64,000 bases of DNA from JAJDNH01 sp964552395 (GTDB lineage Bacteria; Acidobacteriota; Thermoanaerobaculia; Thermoanaerobaculales; Sulfomarinibacteraceae). The position numbers were made by a program, and so were the translations under genes. The notes under the pieces were generated by a model, which worked only from the letters and a program-made list of their open reading frames with translations, was not told where the DNA came from and did not search any database. Below are positions 63,115-64,000 of the stretch, one piece after another; position 1 is the stretch's first letter, and every line of letters starts with the position of its first letter. Location: contig CAZKGM010000007.1 in NCBI GenBank assembly GCA_964552395.1, forward strand, positions 54,645-118,644. Reading direction: 5' to 3'.

Positions 63115-63993
63115 GTGGGGCTTGTCGTACTCACCGCGCGTCCTGACCTGCCTGCCAACCGCCGGCTCGTCGAGACCGCCGAGAAGCTTGGGTCCCGGCT
63201 CTGGATCGTCGATGCGACGCGTACGGTGGCGGTTGCCGGAGGCATGCTGCTGGTGGGCGACGGGACCGCGGTGTTGGCGCCGCAGGAGCTGGGGTGTGTG
63301 CTGGCACGTGTCGGCAACTGGCGCCCGGACAGCGTACTGGCGGCGTTGGAGGTGCTGGTAGCGGGCGGCGTTCCCACTCCGAACCCGCCCGCAAGCATCC
63401 GTGTTGGGCGGGACCACTGGCTGACGATGCTCACGCTGTCGGCCGCCAACCTGTCCGTTCCCTCCACCGTGGCCGGCGCCGATCCCGAGACTCTCGCGGA
63501 GGCCGGCGCCGATCTCGGTTTTCCACTTGTCGTCAAGCAACGGCGCTCGAGGATGGGTGTCGGGGTGATCAGGTGTGACCAGCGTGACCACCTGGAAGCC
63601 GTGCTCGACTCACTGTGGCGGGTCGGGGATGAGGTTGTGGTGCAGCGGTTCGTTGGCGCGGGCCGAGTCAGCCTACGCCTGCTCGTTGTCGGTGGACGGG
63701 TGGTTGCGGCTGCCCGTTTCAAGGCACGGTCAGGGGAGTGGAGATCCAACGCGGCGCGCGGCGCCGCAGCCGAGCCCTACCAACCGTCGACAGAGGACAC
63801 GCAGCTGGCCGTGGCGGCGGCGGCGGCTCTCGGTCTCGGCGTCTGTGGCGTTGATCTCCTGCCGTCGCCCGCAGGCTCCGTGATCGGTGAGGTCAACCCG
63901 ACACCGGGCTTCCAGCTCCTGGAACGCGCCACGGCCGTCGACGTGGCGGCGGCGATTGTCGAACAGATGCTCGGTCTTGCGGAGTCGCGGTAG
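63115..63993 (+). CDS. ATP-grasp (RimK-like) ligase
   Basis: The C-terminal two thirds follow the RimK-like ATP-grasp pattern: FPLVVKQRRSRMGVGVIRC (ATP-binding strand), VVVQRFVGAGRVSLRLLVVGGRVVAA, and GVDLLPSPAGSVIGEVNPTPGF with the metal-binding E and N. Length is 292 residues. Such enzymes add amino acids to peptides or cofactors; the substrate here is unknown. The GTG at 63115 has no ribosome site, but TACCAT ends 6 bases before it. The gene ends 7 bases before the window edge. Confidence 0.8.
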   Translation: MGLVVLTARPDLPANRRLVETAEKLGSRLWIVDATRTVAVAGGMLLVGDGTAVLAPQELGCVLARVGNWRPDSVLAALEVLVAGGVPTPNPPASIRVGRDHWLTMLTLSAANLSVPSTVAGADPETLAEAGADLGFPLVVKQRRSRMGVGVIRCDQRDHLEAVLDSLWRVGDEVVVQRFVGAGRVSLRLLVVGGRVVAAARFKARSGEWRSNAARGAAAEPYQPSTEDTQLAVAAAAALGLGVCGVDLLPSPAGSVIGEVNPTPGFQLLERATAVDVAAAIVEQMLGLAESR

Positions 63994-64000
63994 CCAGGAT

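Noticed and set aside
61563..63749. 728-residue frame including the DUF4388 gene
   Set aside because: The part upstream of 62942 is antisense to the ATP-grasp gene and Ser/Arg/Thr-rich; the DUF4388 domain starts after the GTG at 62942.

Overview
The window is about 64 kb of dense, GC-rich bacterial chromosome with no phage, insertion sequence, integrase or CRISPR array. It opens inside mnmG and runs through rsmG, parA and parB, a layout usually found near a replication origin. The gene set suggests a Gram-negative-type bacterium, most likely an Acidobacteriota-like lineage. The reasons are a futalosine-pathway menaquinone gene (mqnC), a bactofilin beside parAB, an F-type ATP synthase operon with both b' and b, a divergent Hfq-like protein, a DUF4388 protein, MglA-type GTPase sequence and a complete rod-shape operon. 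The lineage call is inference; there is no rRNA gene here to settle it.

Layout. (1) 1-4065: mnmG (partial), rsmG, parA, parB, bactofilin, with a near-consensus parS site overlapping the parA start codon and a second parS-like site inside mnmG. (2) 4062-9959: ATP synthase operon b'-b-delta-alpha-gamma-beta-epsilon, without a and c subunits. (3) 10034-13761: Na+-dependent symporter, tRNA-Pro, lexA, cutA, cyclophilin. (4) 13820-17228: RsbW/RsbV switch pair, polyprenyl synthase, phosphodiesterase-like membrane protein. (5) 17515-21880: ECF sigma/anti-sigma pair, a phosphatase divergent from tryptophanase, a conserved hypothetical. (6) 21926-30863: tRNA-Lys, tRNA-Leu, tig-clpP-clpX-lon-engB-rho-mqnC. 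(7) 31482-39628, minus strand: a cell-shape operon of FecR-domain protein, mreB, mreC, mreD, mrdA, rodA and RNase G. (8) 39807-44246: PpiD-like chaperone, ruvA, ruvB, lipid kinase. (9) 44267-49745: cysK with an Rrf2 regulator, pta, purD, purE, ricT-like, hfq-like. (10) 49793-54463, minus strand: MinD-like ATPase, udk, TPR protein, proline dehydrogenase, comF. (11) 54694-64000: hypothetical and secreted proteins, an MglA-type GTPase fused to a GAF/histidine kinase, a decayed phosphatase/receiver region behind it, an epimerase, a DUF4388 protein and an ATP-grasp protein.

Three themes stand out. First, transcription starts: clear TTGnnn-N17/18-TAnnnT promoters can be read upstream of many units, and several (lexA, cutA, rrf2, the phosphatase, probably others) place the predicted start site on the start codon, implying leaderless mRNAs. 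Second, at three junctions between convergent genes a 158-180 bp imperfect palindrome begins at or within two bases of the plus-strand stop codon. Two of these are diverged copies of one element with compensatory base changes, and other strong foldbacks occur at 31117-31358 and 62990-63058. Third, signalling: the GTPase-GAF-histidine kinase fusion is followed, with ATGA coupling, by a PP2C phosphatase carrying a frameshift and a stop codon and joined to half of a response-regulator receiver domain.
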